Assembly: GCF_042186555.1 (NCBI RefSeq)
Contig: NC_133328.1
Location: 63,801,685 to 63,865,684 of the forward strand
DNA from: Aquarana catesbeiana
Taxonomy: Eukaryota; Chordata; Amphibia; Anura; Ranidae
DNA: 64,000 nt
Direction: 5' to 3'
The notes beneath the pieces are model-generated. The model ran no database searches and was not told the origin of the DNA. It saw only the letters and a list, made by a program, of their open reading frames with translations. Shown piece by piece: positions 21,822-34,348 of the stretch. Both the position numbers and the translations under genes were made by a program. Position 1 is the stretch's first letter, and each line of letters opens with the position of its first letter.

Positions 21822-22214
21822 TGCCGCGTACACACGATCAGAATTTCCGACAACAAATGTTCGATGGGAGCTTGTTGTCGCAAATTGTGTGTAGGCTCCA
21901 TCGGACATTTTTTGTCGGAATTTCTCAAATTTTCCGACAACAAAATGCGTTGTCGGAAATTCCGATCGTGTGTACACAATTACGACGCACAAAATTCCAT
22001 GCATGCTCAGAATCAAGCAGGAGAGCCACACTGGCTATTGAACTTCATTTTTCTCAGCTTGTCGTACGTGTTGTATGTCACCGCGTTCTTGACGTTCGAA
22101 ATTTCCAACAACATTTGTGCGACTGTGTGTATGCAAGACAAGTTTTAGCCAACATCCATCGGAAATAAATCCCAGGATTTCGTTGTTGGAATGTCCGATC
22201 GTGTGTACGCAGCA
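21822..22214. mobile_element. Harbinger-type MITE (copy 1)
   Basis: Ends TGCCGCGTACACACGATC and its inverted complement GATCGTGTGTACGCAGCA, with TAA duplicated at 21,819-21,821 and 22,215-22,217. Internal TTTCCGACAACAAA-type motifs match the right end of the Harbinger element at 12.7 kb. Confidence 0.85.
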
Positions 22215-22217
22215 TAA

Positions 22218-24939
22218 GACTGTGCCTCACAGAGTGGGCAGAGGGCAAAGAACTAGTCACCAGCATTGCCTGTTCTGCAGCTGATCTTTTTTGGACAGGA
22301 CTTATATATTATGACTTTGGACATCAGAGTCGCATGACAAATTGTACCCCATGTTTTCCAATGATAATCATTCATATATGTTCGACTTAAAGTCGCAGTG
22401 ACTACTGTGGTCTGACTTTCATGCAACTTGAGGGCCATAGATTTCAATGTTAACCCTCAAAAGTTGCATGAAAGTTATACTTGAACGATTTATGAGCAAC
22501 CATGCTGCAAAGTTGGGTCCGACTTTGCTTAGGGACAACAAGTCACATCCAAGTCGTACCTATCCAAAGTTGCTTTAAAGTTGCATCAAAGTCGCACTCC
22601 AAGGTCCTATGACTTTGGAGTCATATAAGTGTGAATGGAGCCTTAAGGAAAAATACAATTTTTAGATGTTCCCTATAACACAGCAAATCTTTACTTTTTT
22701 TTTAGTTCTGCTTTTTTTTAACCTTCTATTACGGTTATTCAAGTTTTTTTAGTCTCCTTTTGGGTTATTTTCTATATCTTTCACTTTTTCCGCCTCTACT
22801 GTGTTGTACAGGTGCATAGCATGAGAAAGGCAATGGCACTACATTTTGCAGACTCAGAACCACTGACAACCTATTCCCTGCTCTGATGTCTAGCAGTGAA
22901 CTTCACTGGACTGGTGAGTCATTTTACCTCACAGGAGGCCCACAGAAGTACCTTCTCCTTCTGCCTATCAACATCCAGAGCTGGTCTTCATACTGCAACC
23001 CTGATATCAGATTCCAGACACTCATCATAAACGCAGATTTAAATTAATTACACTGACGGCATTGAAAAATATTTCATAACCTTTGAAGAGACAGATAAGT
23101 GAGCTAAAAAGATATGTAAAGTTATTTGGCTGGAATCTTTCTTCATACAAACTTAGATTTTTCATCTTTTACAAATAATTGTTTTCTTACCACTATATTA
23201 TTATATACTGTACATGTTTAAAGACCTCACTCAATAAAACTAATTAGGGTGCTCAAAAGTCACTTGACTTTCTGTGCACCTGTGCCCAGAATGTGGACAT
23301 TTTAAACCCAACTCTAGGCTCAATCTGTCACCTCCGGGTACCCCCAACAGTATGCTATGCTGTTTTTTTTTTACTTACCTTTTCCAAAGTCTTCAGGTGG
23401 GTCAACACAAAGGGTCCTCCTCCTCTTTATTGTTCTGCCAGTGGTGGGTCATCCTCCAACACCACAAAATCTCACCAGGGTGCTGTCTGGCAATTTAAGA
23501 TTCCTTTATTTTAAAAATCATATTTAAATGTTTATCAAAATTTTATAAAATATTACTTTTATAAATAGGAAAAATGTGAGTTTGCATCCCAAAGTGAATT
23601 CTTTATATTTGCTCGCACTATGATAAATGATTGTAGCCTAAAATGTTTTTGACAATAAATTGTGTTTTCAAGCATAATAGATGGGCAAATTGGGCTTTTT
23701 GTGCATTTTTTAAGAACAAAGGAACAATGAAAGCCATTATGTCCAAGTAGAAATGATTGAAACAAAATAAGTTCAGCATGATATCAGGAAAAGCTTTTGA
23801 TATTGTGGTCGTGGAAAGTATTCAAGGTAAATCTCATGAGTCAGATAAGAGCCAAGTAGGTATGCTAAATTGTAACACATTTAAAAACAAGTCCAGCATC
23901 ATAGTTCATGTCCGGAGTAGTTATTGGTCGGCATTGGTTGCCTAAAGATCTTGTCTTGGCCAGACAATTACTGAGATTACAAGTAAGCAATCTGCTTTAT
24001 GTAAATAAAGACAGGGCACATTCTTTAGTTCAACCTCAGGAACATGGAAAAAATACCCCCCTTTGAATAATGGCTTCTTTTACTTTGGGGTTGACAAAAA
24101 TAAAACTTGTTTCTGAGAAAATACTTAGCTATTACAATTTTCAATTTTCTTTTTTTTTTTTTTCTAGACAAATGCTGTGGAAAGAATCCTTTATCTTTCT
24201 TAAATTACATGGTCAAAATCATAGCGGCCATTTATACAATTATAGGTCTAATCAAATTAAAGGTACACTATGATCAGATAAAAATATGGACCTGTGAAGG
24301 CTATTTTAGATCTTGAGTTTTGGCCAAATACACAGGCAGATGACATCCCATCAGACACCAAACAGGTAAGGTATTTTAAGTACAGGCCCCCCAAGAAGCT
24401 CAAATACATAGTGACAGTGGTCTATGTTTCCAGGACAGTGCAATTTGCACAGTTGGTGGTCTCATGTTATTGCAAACTAATTTTGCCTTAACTTTTAACC
24501 CTGTGTCCCTTGTCTATGAGTCCATATCTTTAACGCTATTCTAAACCCAACAAAAATGTCTTCCTCTCTTCATTACATTGGGGGTTGAGGGATTAGTAGT
24601 TTACTGACAGAAGATGAAATTGTTTGTGCTTTCTGTTAAACTCACAGGAGGTGAGAAAGACACTGCATTCTTGGCAAGGTCGACAGGTATTATTTTACTC
24701 ATTGAGCTGCTTAGGCAAAATTTGCTTTAAAAAAAAAAGGTCTACTCTTTTTTAACTTTTTTTTTTATTTAGTGTAGTTATTTTGTTTAGTGTTCTTCAT
24801 ATTTGTGTCTTTTTTTCCTTTTTTTGTGTATTTGATTGGTATAAGTGTACTGTCCATTTTTTCAATTACATTTTTTTCCTATTGTTTTTTTTTTGTAAAA
24901 TGTAAAATAACCAGGCTAATGAGGATTTATTTATTGACA
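22218..24939. other. No gene; AAGTCGCA-rich block at 22,310-22,625
   Basis: 22,310-22,625 has many copies of AAGTCGCA/AAGTTGCA and ends near GTGTGAATGGAGCCTTA, suggesting a degraded MITE. The rest is AT-rich, with homopolymer runs at 24,150 and 24,760 and no recognised exon. Confidence 0.45.
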
Positions 24940-25559
24940 CCAGAACAGGTCCAGGATAGTTGGAAGGAGCTTTTGTAACACTCAGGAGCCATTTAAAGCT
25001 ATTTACTCCCTTAAAAACCACCAAAAACCAGACTACGGCTATAGATAGAATTTACCAACAGACTTCTGAGCTCTGCTGGAGATACAGAAACAACACAAGA
25101 GATCTCTTCTTATATTTTGGTCTTGTTCAAAAATCCAAATCATGAGACAAGCACATGACATAGCACACAAACTGACAGATTTTGATCTAGGGGAGAACCC
25201 AGCCTCTTTTGTGCTTCATTCAAACCACCTATCTAGGAAACATTATAAAAAAAAGCCCTATCCATGCTTTTAATTAAATTGCTTTGTGACTGAGTCTCTT
25301 GCTCTTTTTTTTTTTAAAAAAAAAGGAGTAACCTTATACATAATATCACAGCTGCAGTAACTACAAAGGTTTTGGGGCAGCCAGGCGATATAAAAACATT
25401 ACTGAAATACATGCAATATCATGAAGCCTCCATAAGAACAACACTACTGTGTGGGGCCCCTGGCTGGAAGGTAATCTTATGTCTGGATTCAATGAATTAT
25501 ACATGCTAGCATACATTTCATGTGAATAAAGTCAAACATAAGTTTGTTAAAAAAAAAAA
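24940..25559 (+). mobile_element. Decayed L1-type LINE 3' end
   Basis: The C-terminal LINE pattern survives: TPLKTTKNQT and SELCWRYRNN, then a degenerate frame with stops, ending in a short poly(A) at 25,549-25,559. Moderate confidence from protein pattern alone. Confidence 0.55.
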
Positions 25560-25970
25560 GTCTACTACATTTTAAAATGGTATTTAACAAAAGTTTTTGC
25601 TCCCTGGTTTCCTACATTATGGCCCTATCAGTATAAAAACATGGGACCCACCATAGCTGACTAGTTCTTTAGGTGCTGCCTCCAGAGCTGCTCTGCTTAT
25701 CTGCACTTGGCTATTTACTGATCTACTGTCATGGTCTGTGCATATAAGCTGTCCCAACACTTGATTTTTACTTGCCTGTTTACTCCAGGTCTATAACTCA
25801 CGATACAGGGAGAATACGGATGACAGCCTTGGACCTGCATCCCCAAAAACAAGTCAACCACTTTTACCACTGATGATAGGTGTTAAAATTAGTCTTCAAT
25901 ATGAATTTCGGTAGGATAGATGAGCTATCGATCCAGTAGTTCCATATTTGAAAACAGAACATATTATGTA

Positions 25971-26667
25971 CAGTGGGGACAGAAAGTATTCAGACCCCCT
26001 TAAATGTTTCACTCTTTGTTATATTGCAGCCATTTGCTAAAATCATTTAAGTTCATTTTTTTTCCTCATTAATGTACACACAGCACCCCATATTGACAGA
26101 AAAACACAGAACTGTTGACATTTTTGCAGATTTATTAAAAAAGAAAAACTGAAATATCACATGGTCCTAAGTATTCAGACCCTTTGCTCAGTATTTAGTA
26201 GAAGAACCCTTTTGATCTAATACAGCCATGAGCCTTTTTGGGAAAGATGCAACAAGTTTTTCACACCTGGATTTGGGGATCCTCTGCCATTCCTCCTTGC
26301 AGATCCTCTCCAGTTCTGTCAGGTTGGATGGTAAACGTTGGTGGACAGCCATTTTTAGGTCTCTCCAGAGATGCTCAATTGGGTTTAAGTCAGGGCTCTG
26401 GCTGGGCCATTCAAGAACAGTCACAGAGTTGTTGTGAAGCCACTCCTTCGTTATTTTAGCTGTGTGCTTAGGGTCATTGTCTTGTTGGAAGGTAAACCTT
26501 CGACCCAGTCTGAGGTCCTGAGCACTCTGGAGAAGGTTTTCATCCAGGATATCCTTGTACTTGGCCGCATTCATCTTTCCCTCAATTGCAACCAGTCGTC
26601 CTGTCCCTGCAGCTGAAAAACAGCCCCACAGCATGATGCTGCCACCACCATGCTTCACTGTTGGGAC
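25971..26667 (-). mobile_element. Truncated Tc1-like transposon (same family as 38.3 kb)
   Basis: Begins at CAGTGGGGACAGAAAG after TA and runs to TTCACTGTTGGGAC, where similarity to the 38.3-kb copy stops. The transposase N-terminal half and far terminus are missing. Confidence 0.88.
26188..26667 (-). pseudogene. Tc1-like transposase, C-terminal 160 residues
   Basis: An unbroken frame with [14 protein letters not shown], the second catalytic Asp in QQDNDPKHT, the Glu region [11 protein letters not shown], and a normal C-terminus FPKRLMAVLDQKG. The N-terminal DNA-binding domain and first catalytic Asp are gone. Confidence 0.88.
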
Positions 26668-27543
26668 AAACAATTGTAAACAATTCACAATGTGGATATC
26701 AAACATGAAATGATCCAATGTTTTTAAATATTTTTCTATACTCTCTATCTGTTTTTAATATACAATATATGAATAAATTGATTGATTTTAATCAGATGTT
26801 GTGACCTAAGTTATTGGCACCTAAAAAATCCCAGCTCTCCCATAGAGCACTGTCTTGTGTCTTATTTAATATGGACAATAAAGAAAACAAGCAAATAGAT
26901 CCTTCAACAAATTTAGCCTAACTTTTCACTATAAGAACAGATGACTAGGCTGAAGCGTTTCTATTTTGCACTTAATTGGGAGAAGAACTGACTCACTGGT
27001 AAAGTCAATTAAGCATAGAAAGCTTGAAGAAATAAGAAGAGGCAACCAACAATAAAGTGTGTGGGCGTGGTCAAAGAATTAATGAACATGTAGTTGCAAA
27101 AACTTAAAACCCAAACAGAAGACTCACCATTCTGGAGGAAAACCACCCATGTAGTTGCCAGGAGTTGACAATGACTTGATGGCATTTCATAATAAAAAAA
27201 TAGGCTTAATTCACAAAGCTAACACACCAGGATATGGATACCTATTTTAAAATAAATCCAATAGGATATGAATATTACAGTTGTACGTCATAATTAAAGA
27301 TCCTTATCCTTGTGTTAACCTCTGTGAATAAGTCTAATGTTATGCAGCCCACTCATGTCTGTTACCCTTACTGATACTCCTCCATATGCCAAAGGCAAGG
27401 GAAGAACGTTGTACATGGCAATTTGACGGCAAGACACGCAGGCACAGAATCTCAAATGTAGTGTCAGAGACTTCTTTTATAAAGCAGCCAGTGAGGTAGC
27501 AAGGAAACGTGACACAGATTAACACATAAACAGAAGACTCAAT
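26668..27543. other. No gene recognised
   Basis: AT-rich non-coding sequence without identified repeat ends. Confidence 0.4.
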
Positions 27544-28207
27544 GGGGTTGATTTACTAAAACTGGAGAGTGCAAAATCTGGTGCAGCTCTGCATAGAAAC
27601 CAATCAGCTTCCAGGTTTTTGTTGTCAAAGCTTAAAGCGGGATTCCACTCAAATTTTTAACTTAATCTTACCCCCTTCAGTTAATTGCATAGATGTTCAA
27701 ATGCTGCACGAAAAAATTTTTTATTGCTGTAATTATCTTTATATTGTACTTTATTGTGGCACTTCCCGTCTCTCCTCCCATGGGAGTAGGCGTGTTTATT
27801 GCCTTTCCCCAGCGCCGCACTGTCTCCTGGGAGCTTAGTGTCAGGCTTCCCAAGATTCAGTGTGGAAACAATGATCATGCGTGTGAACAAGCTGTGAATG
27901 AACAGCATTCACCACATCCCAGAAATCAATGCTTGTGGGCTTCACATGCCCACAAGCAAGATGGAAACAGCCAGCATCACATTTTTTAAGTTATTCTTCA
28001 GTACGAAAACAGACAGAGGCGGAAATATTACACCCAAACTGTGAGTATTATTTTGGGATTAGCAAAGTGTCTCAATAACCTAAAAAAAAAAAGAAAGATT
28101 GGTCGCCGGACTCTCGCTTTAATTGAACAAGCTGAAGTTAGAAGCTCATTGGCTACATGCATAGCTGCACCACATTTTGTACTCTCCAGTTTTAATAAAT
28201 CAACCCC
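27544..28207. mobile_element. MITE with GGGGTTGATTTACTAAA ends, carrying a second MITE
   Basis: Inverted ends GGGGTTGATTTACTAAAACT and its near complement at 28,187-28,207. The interior palindrome is interrupted at GCTTAA by a TTAA MITE (27,636-28,118). Related copies, uninterrupted, are at 44.7 and 58.7 kb. Confidence 0.8.
27636..28118. mobile_element. TTAA MITE (AGCGGGATTCC type)
   Basis: TTAA at 27,632-27,635 and 28,119-28,122. The ends AGCGGGATTCCACTC and GGACTCTCGCT are partly complementary. The nested position proves the boundaries, because the host MITE becomes continuous when it is removed. Confidence 0.85.
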
Positions 28208-28930
28208 AGTGTTTTCTATGATGGGCTACCTCTCTATGTTGTCTAAATGTAACCTTGTAATATACCCCAATATACATTGTTGAGTAGAAACATTTCAGAA
28301 GACTTTATTGATTTATTTATATACTGTATAACATTCTGGGCATTTTTTTTTTTTAACCAAAATGTTTGATTTCCACATTAGCAGGTTAGAACCATAAATA
28401 TGTGCTTATTAATAGCCAAAAGGCAGATGTCCCTTTTCAGTGGAGAAAGAAAAGTAAAATGCTCATCAAAATGTGAAAAGCACCAATTCTCAGTTACTGT
28501 AGCAGCTGGCGATCTGGCAGCCAATTACTTTTGTACAGAACACATTCTGGATCATGTAGAAGGGATCATGTCCTGATCCAGTTTAGTAAACAACTTGTTA
28601 TATGTTGGAAAAGATTTGTATTATGTCTCAGAACACTTTGATTATGTGCACAGAATACAAATAAACAGCTCCACAATTTATTTTCATTGTAGATCTTCTT
28701 TCATCCCGTTTGTTATATAATGACTTTGTAGTCAATGTGAATTTTTCCTTGTAGTAATATTAACAGGCTGTTCAGGACTAAGATGTCTGAGTGTGTTGTA
28801 TGGGAATTTATACAATTATAGAGAAGGTGGCATTATAAGGGTGACGTGGTGCCATGCCTCTTCGATGACTATAGAGGTATATTTGCAGTCTGCCTAGCAT
28901 ATAGTAAAGTAGTAAGAGGACCACTTTACT
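28208..28930. other. No gene recognised
   Basis: Non-coding; no repeat ends identified. Confidence 0.4.
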
Positions 28931-29329
28931 TCTTTTTTTTTCTCAAATATTTTATTTAGACAACCAAAAGGCGAGTCCAGGCCACCACATAAACAATGTA
29001 GGACAGCATTATTACATATAGTACAGCTGTATAGCAACATAACCAACAAAATTCGGAAGATTTAAGGGAACATAGATATAACAATGGCGGTGTACATGCT
29101 GTATAAGGCTAGACTATATAATGTCTGGATTACTGGTGTTAACTCCTGGAAAAGCCTACACTATTTTCCATTATCATATTTTCAAGGAAAAAGGAGAAAA
29201 AGGAGGACAGATTAAATCAATAAGGGGTAAGGAAGTAAAGGGAGTGGGGAAGGGCGGGGGAGAGAGAATAGAAGGGGGGATGTAGGCGGAAGGTGGGAAA
29301 AAGGGGGGGGGTCCTGGGTTGGAGGCGGC

Positions 29330-30025
29330 AAGGTTACTATTTCTGAAATGGCCGTTCAAAAGTCACAGGCCAAGTAAGGTGAGACCCTCATCAGAGAGGA
29401 TAAACAAATTCCATAGTCTCCACAGTTTGGAGTATTTTTCTTGTTTATACTGTGCTAAGAGTGTGAGAGCTTCAAATTTATTGATCTCTTCCACCTTACA
29501 CAACCAGCAGCTGATAGTCGGAGGTGATGTTTCCTTCCATTTGAGAGGGATACATGATTTAGCGGCATTTAATAGATGTCTCAAAATTGATTTGTTATAT
29601 TTTTTGGCCGGAATAGTGGTGGCATGTACCAAGAAAAATGCCGGATCATCTGGAATGTTGTGATCCGTGAATTTTTGAATAACGTCCGTACTTCCCTCCA
29701 GAGGGGTCCTAGCTTAGGACAGGACCAGAAGATGTGTAGCATATGCCTCCCTCCTCCTGGCATCTCCAGCAGCGATCAGCTACTTTGGGGTAAAATTTGT
29801 GCAATATCCGCAGGGTACGGTACCACCGTGTTAGTATTTTATAATTGGTTTCTTGGATTTTTGTGCAATTGGAAGACTTCCATGAGAACCTAATAATAGT
29901 TTGTCTTTGGCCAGGTGAGATTGAACGGTTCAATTCCTTTTCCCATTTAGCCATGCAAGATAGATGCGGCTGTTCCATAGGAGTATTCAATAGGCTGTAC
30001 ATTTTTGAGATTACTGTGGCAATAC
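29330..30025 (-). pseudogene. L1-type ORF2, C-terminal region
   Basis: Frameshifted pieces show the late ORF2 pattern: ILTRWYRTLRILHKFYP, DRCWRCQEEGG with its cysteines, IFWSCPKLGPLWREV, TTIPAKKYNKSILRHLLNAA and WRLWNLFI. Several frames are needed, so it is inactive. Confidence 0.82.
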
Positions 30026-30404
30026 TGTCAGAAAGCATGAATCAGAAGTACAGTTAAATCTCACTTGTTTAATAATAATAAAAAAAAGGTAAACAGAGTA
30101 AACATCAAAACATAGCCAGAGCCAAAACATTAGGGAGTCAGAGATAAGTGTAGTAGAACAGCAAGCAGGATCTGGAGCCAGAAGGAATGTCAACCAAGCA
30201 AGTCTTTAACAGGAACACAGGAGAGCGTCTAGAGATGTGACCAAGGCGAAGGCAGAGATCATATGGGCTGGACGGCTTAAGTAGGCAGGACTGACGAGCA
30301 GGATATCATCAACAGATGTGTCACTGTGGAGAGATAGGAGCTGGCAAATAGCCAACAGCTGAGCAGCCAGCTCAGAGAAGGAAGGGCTGAGCCCAGCCCT
30401 GACA
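30026..30404 (-). repeat. 3' LTR of the gypsy element
   Basis: TGTCAGAAAG...CCCTGACA on plus. The adjacent GAGGAAGGGGTAC (minus, 30,405-30,417) is the polypurine tract. Confidence 0.8.
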
Positions 30405-30415
30405 GTACCCCTTCC

Positions 30416-32600
30416 TCAATGACCCCTCCCCCTCAGAGGACCACCAGGCTTGAGGGAAAAACATCTATGGAAATCACGGAGGAGGACAGGGGCATGTACG
30501 TCCGAGGATGAGACCAAAGAGCGTTCCTCCGGACCGTACCATTTCCAATGCACCAGGTACTGTATGCACCCATGGAACCTACGGGAGTCAACAATAGACT
30601 GTACTTCATACTCTTCATAGTTCTCAACCTGTACAGGGTGAGGACGAGGCACCAAGGTGGTAAAGCGGTTGCAGACCAAAGGTTTTAAAAAGGAGACATG
30701 AAATACATTTGAGATACGCATATTAGAAGGAAGGTCTGATGCGTAAGCCACTGGGCTAATCCTGTGAAGAATACAGAAAGGCCCAATAAACCGAGGTGCG
30801 AACTTCAGAGAGGGAACACGAAGTCAGAGGTTGCGAGATGACAACTAGACCCTGTCCCCAACCTGGTAGGAAGGCACAGGCAGGCGTCTGCGGTCAGCAT
30901 GGAGTCTGTACGTATCATTAGCATGTCGCAAAGCCTCCTGGACTTGTGCCCAAGTGGAACAAAGACCACGTAGATGCTCCTCTAACACTGGAATACTCTT
31001 CAGAACAAATGAGTCAGGCAACATGGAAGGTTGGAAACCATAGTTCGCCATAAACGGGGACAATCGGGAAGCAGAATTCAAGGCACTATTGTGAGCAAAC
31101 CCCGCCCACAGTAAGAGGTCTGATCAGTTGTTATGATGGTCAGAAATATATCAACGTAAGAATTGCTGCAAGGACTGATTGGCTCATTCTGTGGCCCCAT
31201 TAGACTGCGGGTGATACGCAGAGGAAAAAGCAAGCTGAATTCCCAACTGTGCACAAAAGGCCCACCAGAACCGGGACACAAACTGACTACCCCTGTCCGA
31301 GACAATCACCTTGGGTAACCCATGTATGTGAAAGATCTCCTGAGCAAAAATGGAAGCCAGATCCTTAGAAGTGGCCAACTTCTGAAGTGGAATACAATGA
31401 GACATTTTGGAGAACCGATCAACCACCAAAAGGATAACTGTGTTGCTCTGGGAGTTGGGTAACTCCACAATGAAATCCATAGACAGGTGCGTTCAGGGCC
31501 TCTCTCTGTTGGGTATGGTTGGGCCCATTGGAAGGTGTCATGGAGTCTTACTCTGAGCACACACGGAACAGGCAGCTACGAAGGCAGTTACATCAGCACA
31601 TAGACTAGGCTACCAGAATTGTTGGTAAATGGTCCAAAAGAGTTGATTCCTCCCAGGGTGGCCAGCAGCCTTGGGAGAATGGTAAGTCTGGAGCACGGCA
31701 GTACAGAGACTCTCTGGGACAAAGCAGCGGTCACAAGGTTTCTCAGGAGGACCATAAACCTGAGCAGCAAGAATTTTGTTACCTAAAGGAGAACTGAGAC
31801 TGGTGCAAACCATAGTCAGAATATGATCAGGAGGAATCACAGGAACCGGAACCGACTCCATATTTGAAGTGGAGGAAAATTGTTGTGACAAAGCGTCAGC
31901 CCATACATTCTTAGTACCAGGTAAGAATGAGACAATGTAATTTAAACTAGACAAGAAAAGAGCCCATCGTGCCCTTCTGAGAGAGAGGCGTTTAGCCTCA
32001 GACAAGAATGTGAGACTCTTATGCTCAGTAACAATGAGAACCGGCACAGTGCTACCTTAGTGGAGATGTCTCCATACTTTCAGGGCTAAAATGATCGCTA
32101 ACAGCTCTCTGTCACCAATCTCGTAATTGCACTATCGCTAAAATCGCGGTACTCCTCCAGCGAGAGAAGAAGTGCACAGGACCTTGGCTACTTTCTGGAA
32201 GCATGTCTCACTGCATTGTGGCGACCAGGAGAGAACCTCAGCCTGGAGCCAATCAAAAGAGGGGTTGTGCTCTGTAACCAAGGATAACCAATAACCAGCA
32301 TAAACTTAGGTGAGGAAACTTGGAATTGTATTATCTCATGGTGAAGAGCCCCTACGGCCATGGACAACGGAACAGTCTCATGAGTCCCATGGGCAGGCTG
32401 TAGAGGTCTCCCATCAAGAGTTCCCATGGCAAGTGGAGTGTCATGCAGCTGCAGCAGAATTGAGTACTTCGATACAAAGGCAGCATCAATGAACAGGCCT
32501 GCAGCCCCAGGGTCAATTAGAGCCTGTATTACGACGGACGACTCAGCCGAAGAAAGGGTAACCGAAACCAGGGGCTTATCCTTCAGGATAACTGAGGACA
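30416..32600 (-). pseudogene. Gypsy pol with chromodomain; reverse transcriptase deleted
   Basis: From right to left: protease-like stretch (about 32,188-32,430, with GYPWLQ), end of RNase H (about 31,900-32,120, RELLAIILALKVW-like then LPGTKNVWADALS), integrase zinc-binding region (about 31,600-31,750), integrase core (31,184-31,480, VDRFSKMSH and VSDRGSQFV, then HPQSNGATE), integrase tail (30,845-31,081) and a chromodomain (about 30,440-30,660, EVQSIVDSRRF and YLVHWKWYG). Only about 70 bp separate protease and RNase H remnants, so roughly a kilobase encoding reverse transcriptase is gone. Stops and frame changes are frequent. Confidence 0.85.
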
Positions 32601-32639
32601 GAACAACGCCACCTAAGGTCTATCCGTGACAGGACCTCA

Positions 32640-33394
32640 AGGTTCGGGCCTTCCCTTTACGGGTAGGACAAGACTTCAAAAAGTGACCTGGCCACAATAA
32701 AAGCACAATCTCTCTCACCTCTTAAGGGTTCTCTCATCCGCAGAGAAAGGCGTGAAGCCCAAGTGCATGGGTTCATCTTCACTGACCGACTCGGTACTGA
32801 GAGGCGTGGGAGGTGAGGGAGGCACGGGTGGGACTGCAAAGCCGGAGACAAATATACAGGAGGCTTCCACAAGCGCTCCTTAAAAGAGTCTTTCTCTGAG
32901 TCTGGAGTCAATGAGGATGGCAAACGTGATCAACTTCTCCAGCTCAGTGGGTATATCTCGGGCTGCTATCTCATCCTTGATGGTATCCGAGAGACCATGA
33001 GAAAAATCAGCCATGAGGGCCTCATTGTTCCAAGCAACCTCTGCTGCCACAGTACGCAATTCAATGGCTTAATCAGCAACAGTTCTTGTACTCTGTTTGA
33101 TGGACATGAGGCACTTGGCAGCAGAAGCGGAGCATGCGGGAATGTCAAATACCCTTTTAAAGGAGGCCACAAACTCAGGGTAACTCAAGACAACAGGTTT
33201 TTGCGTCTCCCATAGAGGATTTGCCCAGGCCAAGGCTCTCTCAGAAAGCAAAGATATCATGAAACCTACTTTGCTTCTGTCCATGGGAAATGCCTGGGGC
33301 AGCATCTCAAAGTATATTTCAACCTGGTTGAGAAACCTCTGCATTGAACTGGATCGCCCCCAAATCGCTGGAGAAGCGGAGCAGAACCAGACAT
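32640..33394 (-). pseudogene. Gypsy gag remnant
   Basis: A start at 33,394 is followed within 20 codons by a frameshift; the frame then gives QVEIYFEMLPQAFP and SLLSERALAWANPLWE, typical of gypsy capsid. At about 32,660-32,705 a CFYCG...CP string is a broken zinc knuckle. Confidence 0.78.
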
Positions 33395-33436
33395 ACCTCT
33401 TATAGAGGTAATACTCGAGGCGGAATCCCTGGCCTT

Positions 33437-33547
33437 GAACTCTGGCTATGTTTTGACTACGTTTACTCTGTTTACCTTTTTTTATTATTATTAAACAAGT
33501 GTGATTTAACTGTACTTCTGTCTCAGTCTGATTCATGGTTTTTGACA
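33437..33547 (+). repeat. Inverted LTR end
   Basis: Reads CTATGTTTTGAC...TTTTTGACA and is the reverse complement of 30,026-30,125, with small differences (about 10 extra bases near 33,525). Those differences indicate it came from a different LTR copy. Confidence 0.8.
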
Positions 33548-34323
33548 GGTGCTCCCTTTAGAAGAACATTTGTTTGGGCTTGTTCAATTTGAACCCATAG
33601 TTTGCCGGGAGAATGTCAGTTCCTATCTATGAGTCTGCCTAGGTGGATTGCTTGAAAGTATTTCAGTACATCCGAAAGAACGTTGACTCCGCACTGTTTA
33701 GGTATAGTTAATTGGCATCGGGGAATGCGGGGTCGTCTGTGTGCCCATACAAATTTGATAAACAGGGAGTGTACCTGTTGAAAATAATTAGCAGGTATCT
33801 TGATCGGTAAGGCTTGGAAGATGTGCAAATATCTGGGTAAGATACACTTCTTAAGGAGATTGCATCTATCAAACCAGGAATGCAATCCCCGATGCCAGGT
33901 CTCTAGTAAAATGCGGGTTATAGTGAGAAGAGGGGGGAAGTTAAGTTCAAATATCCGTGACAGATCAGAAGGGATATGTGTTCCAAGATATTTGAGAGCT
34001 GTATCTGTCCCTTTGAAGTTAAAGTTCAGTTTCAGTGAGTGAAGTAGTGAAGGGGATATTCCCACCCCCATGGCTTCTGATTTACTCAAATTTATTTTCA
34101 GGTTGGATAATCGGCCATAGACATCAAATTCCCGAATAAGGTTTGGGAGGGACACTAACGGGTTAGTGAGGGAGAAAAGAATGTTGTCTGCATACGCTGA
34201 GATTTTATGTTGTGTGTTGCCTACAGTGACTCCAGTAATGTCTGTGTTAAGACGGATAGTGCTAAGGAAAGGTTCTACCACTTTGGTTCTTTCAAGTTCA
34301 CTAGGGGAGCCACACACACACAC
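33548..34323 (-). pseudogene. L1-type reverse transcriptase, C-terminal palm to thumb
   Basis: A 235-codon open frame. The catalytic box reads YADN rather than YADD (ISAYADNILFSL), losing one catalytic Asp. Downstream are NLKINLSKSEAMGV, ALKYLGTHIPSDLS and FIKFVWAHRRPRIP. The frame is then broken by the gypsy insertion at 33,547. Confidence 0.85.
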
Positions 34324-34348
34324 CTCTAGTCAATATATTTGAGATTAA

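Larger units (their letters stand above)
30026..33547 (-). mobile_element. Degenerate Ty3/gypsy chromovirus, rearranged
   Basis: Gag, zinc-knuckle, protease, RNase H, integrase and chromodomain remnants occur in gypsy order on the minus strand. A 379-bp LTR lies at 30,026-30,404. At the other end (33,437-33,547), instead of a second direct LTR, there is an inverted LTR end, so the element terminates in inverted rather than direct LTR sequence. Flanks AATAC and GGTGC do not match, fitting rearrangement after insertion. The reverse transcriptase domain is absent. Confidence 0.82.
28931..34323 (-). mobile_element. L1-type LINE, 5'-truncated, split by a gypsy element
   Basis: The 3' side starts with a T-run near 28,934 (poly(A) on minus) and the coding trace continues through 29,330-30,025, jumps across 30,026-33,547 and resumes at 33,548-34,323. 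Sequence beyond 34,323 is a short CA repeat and unrelated DNA. Confidence 0.82.
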
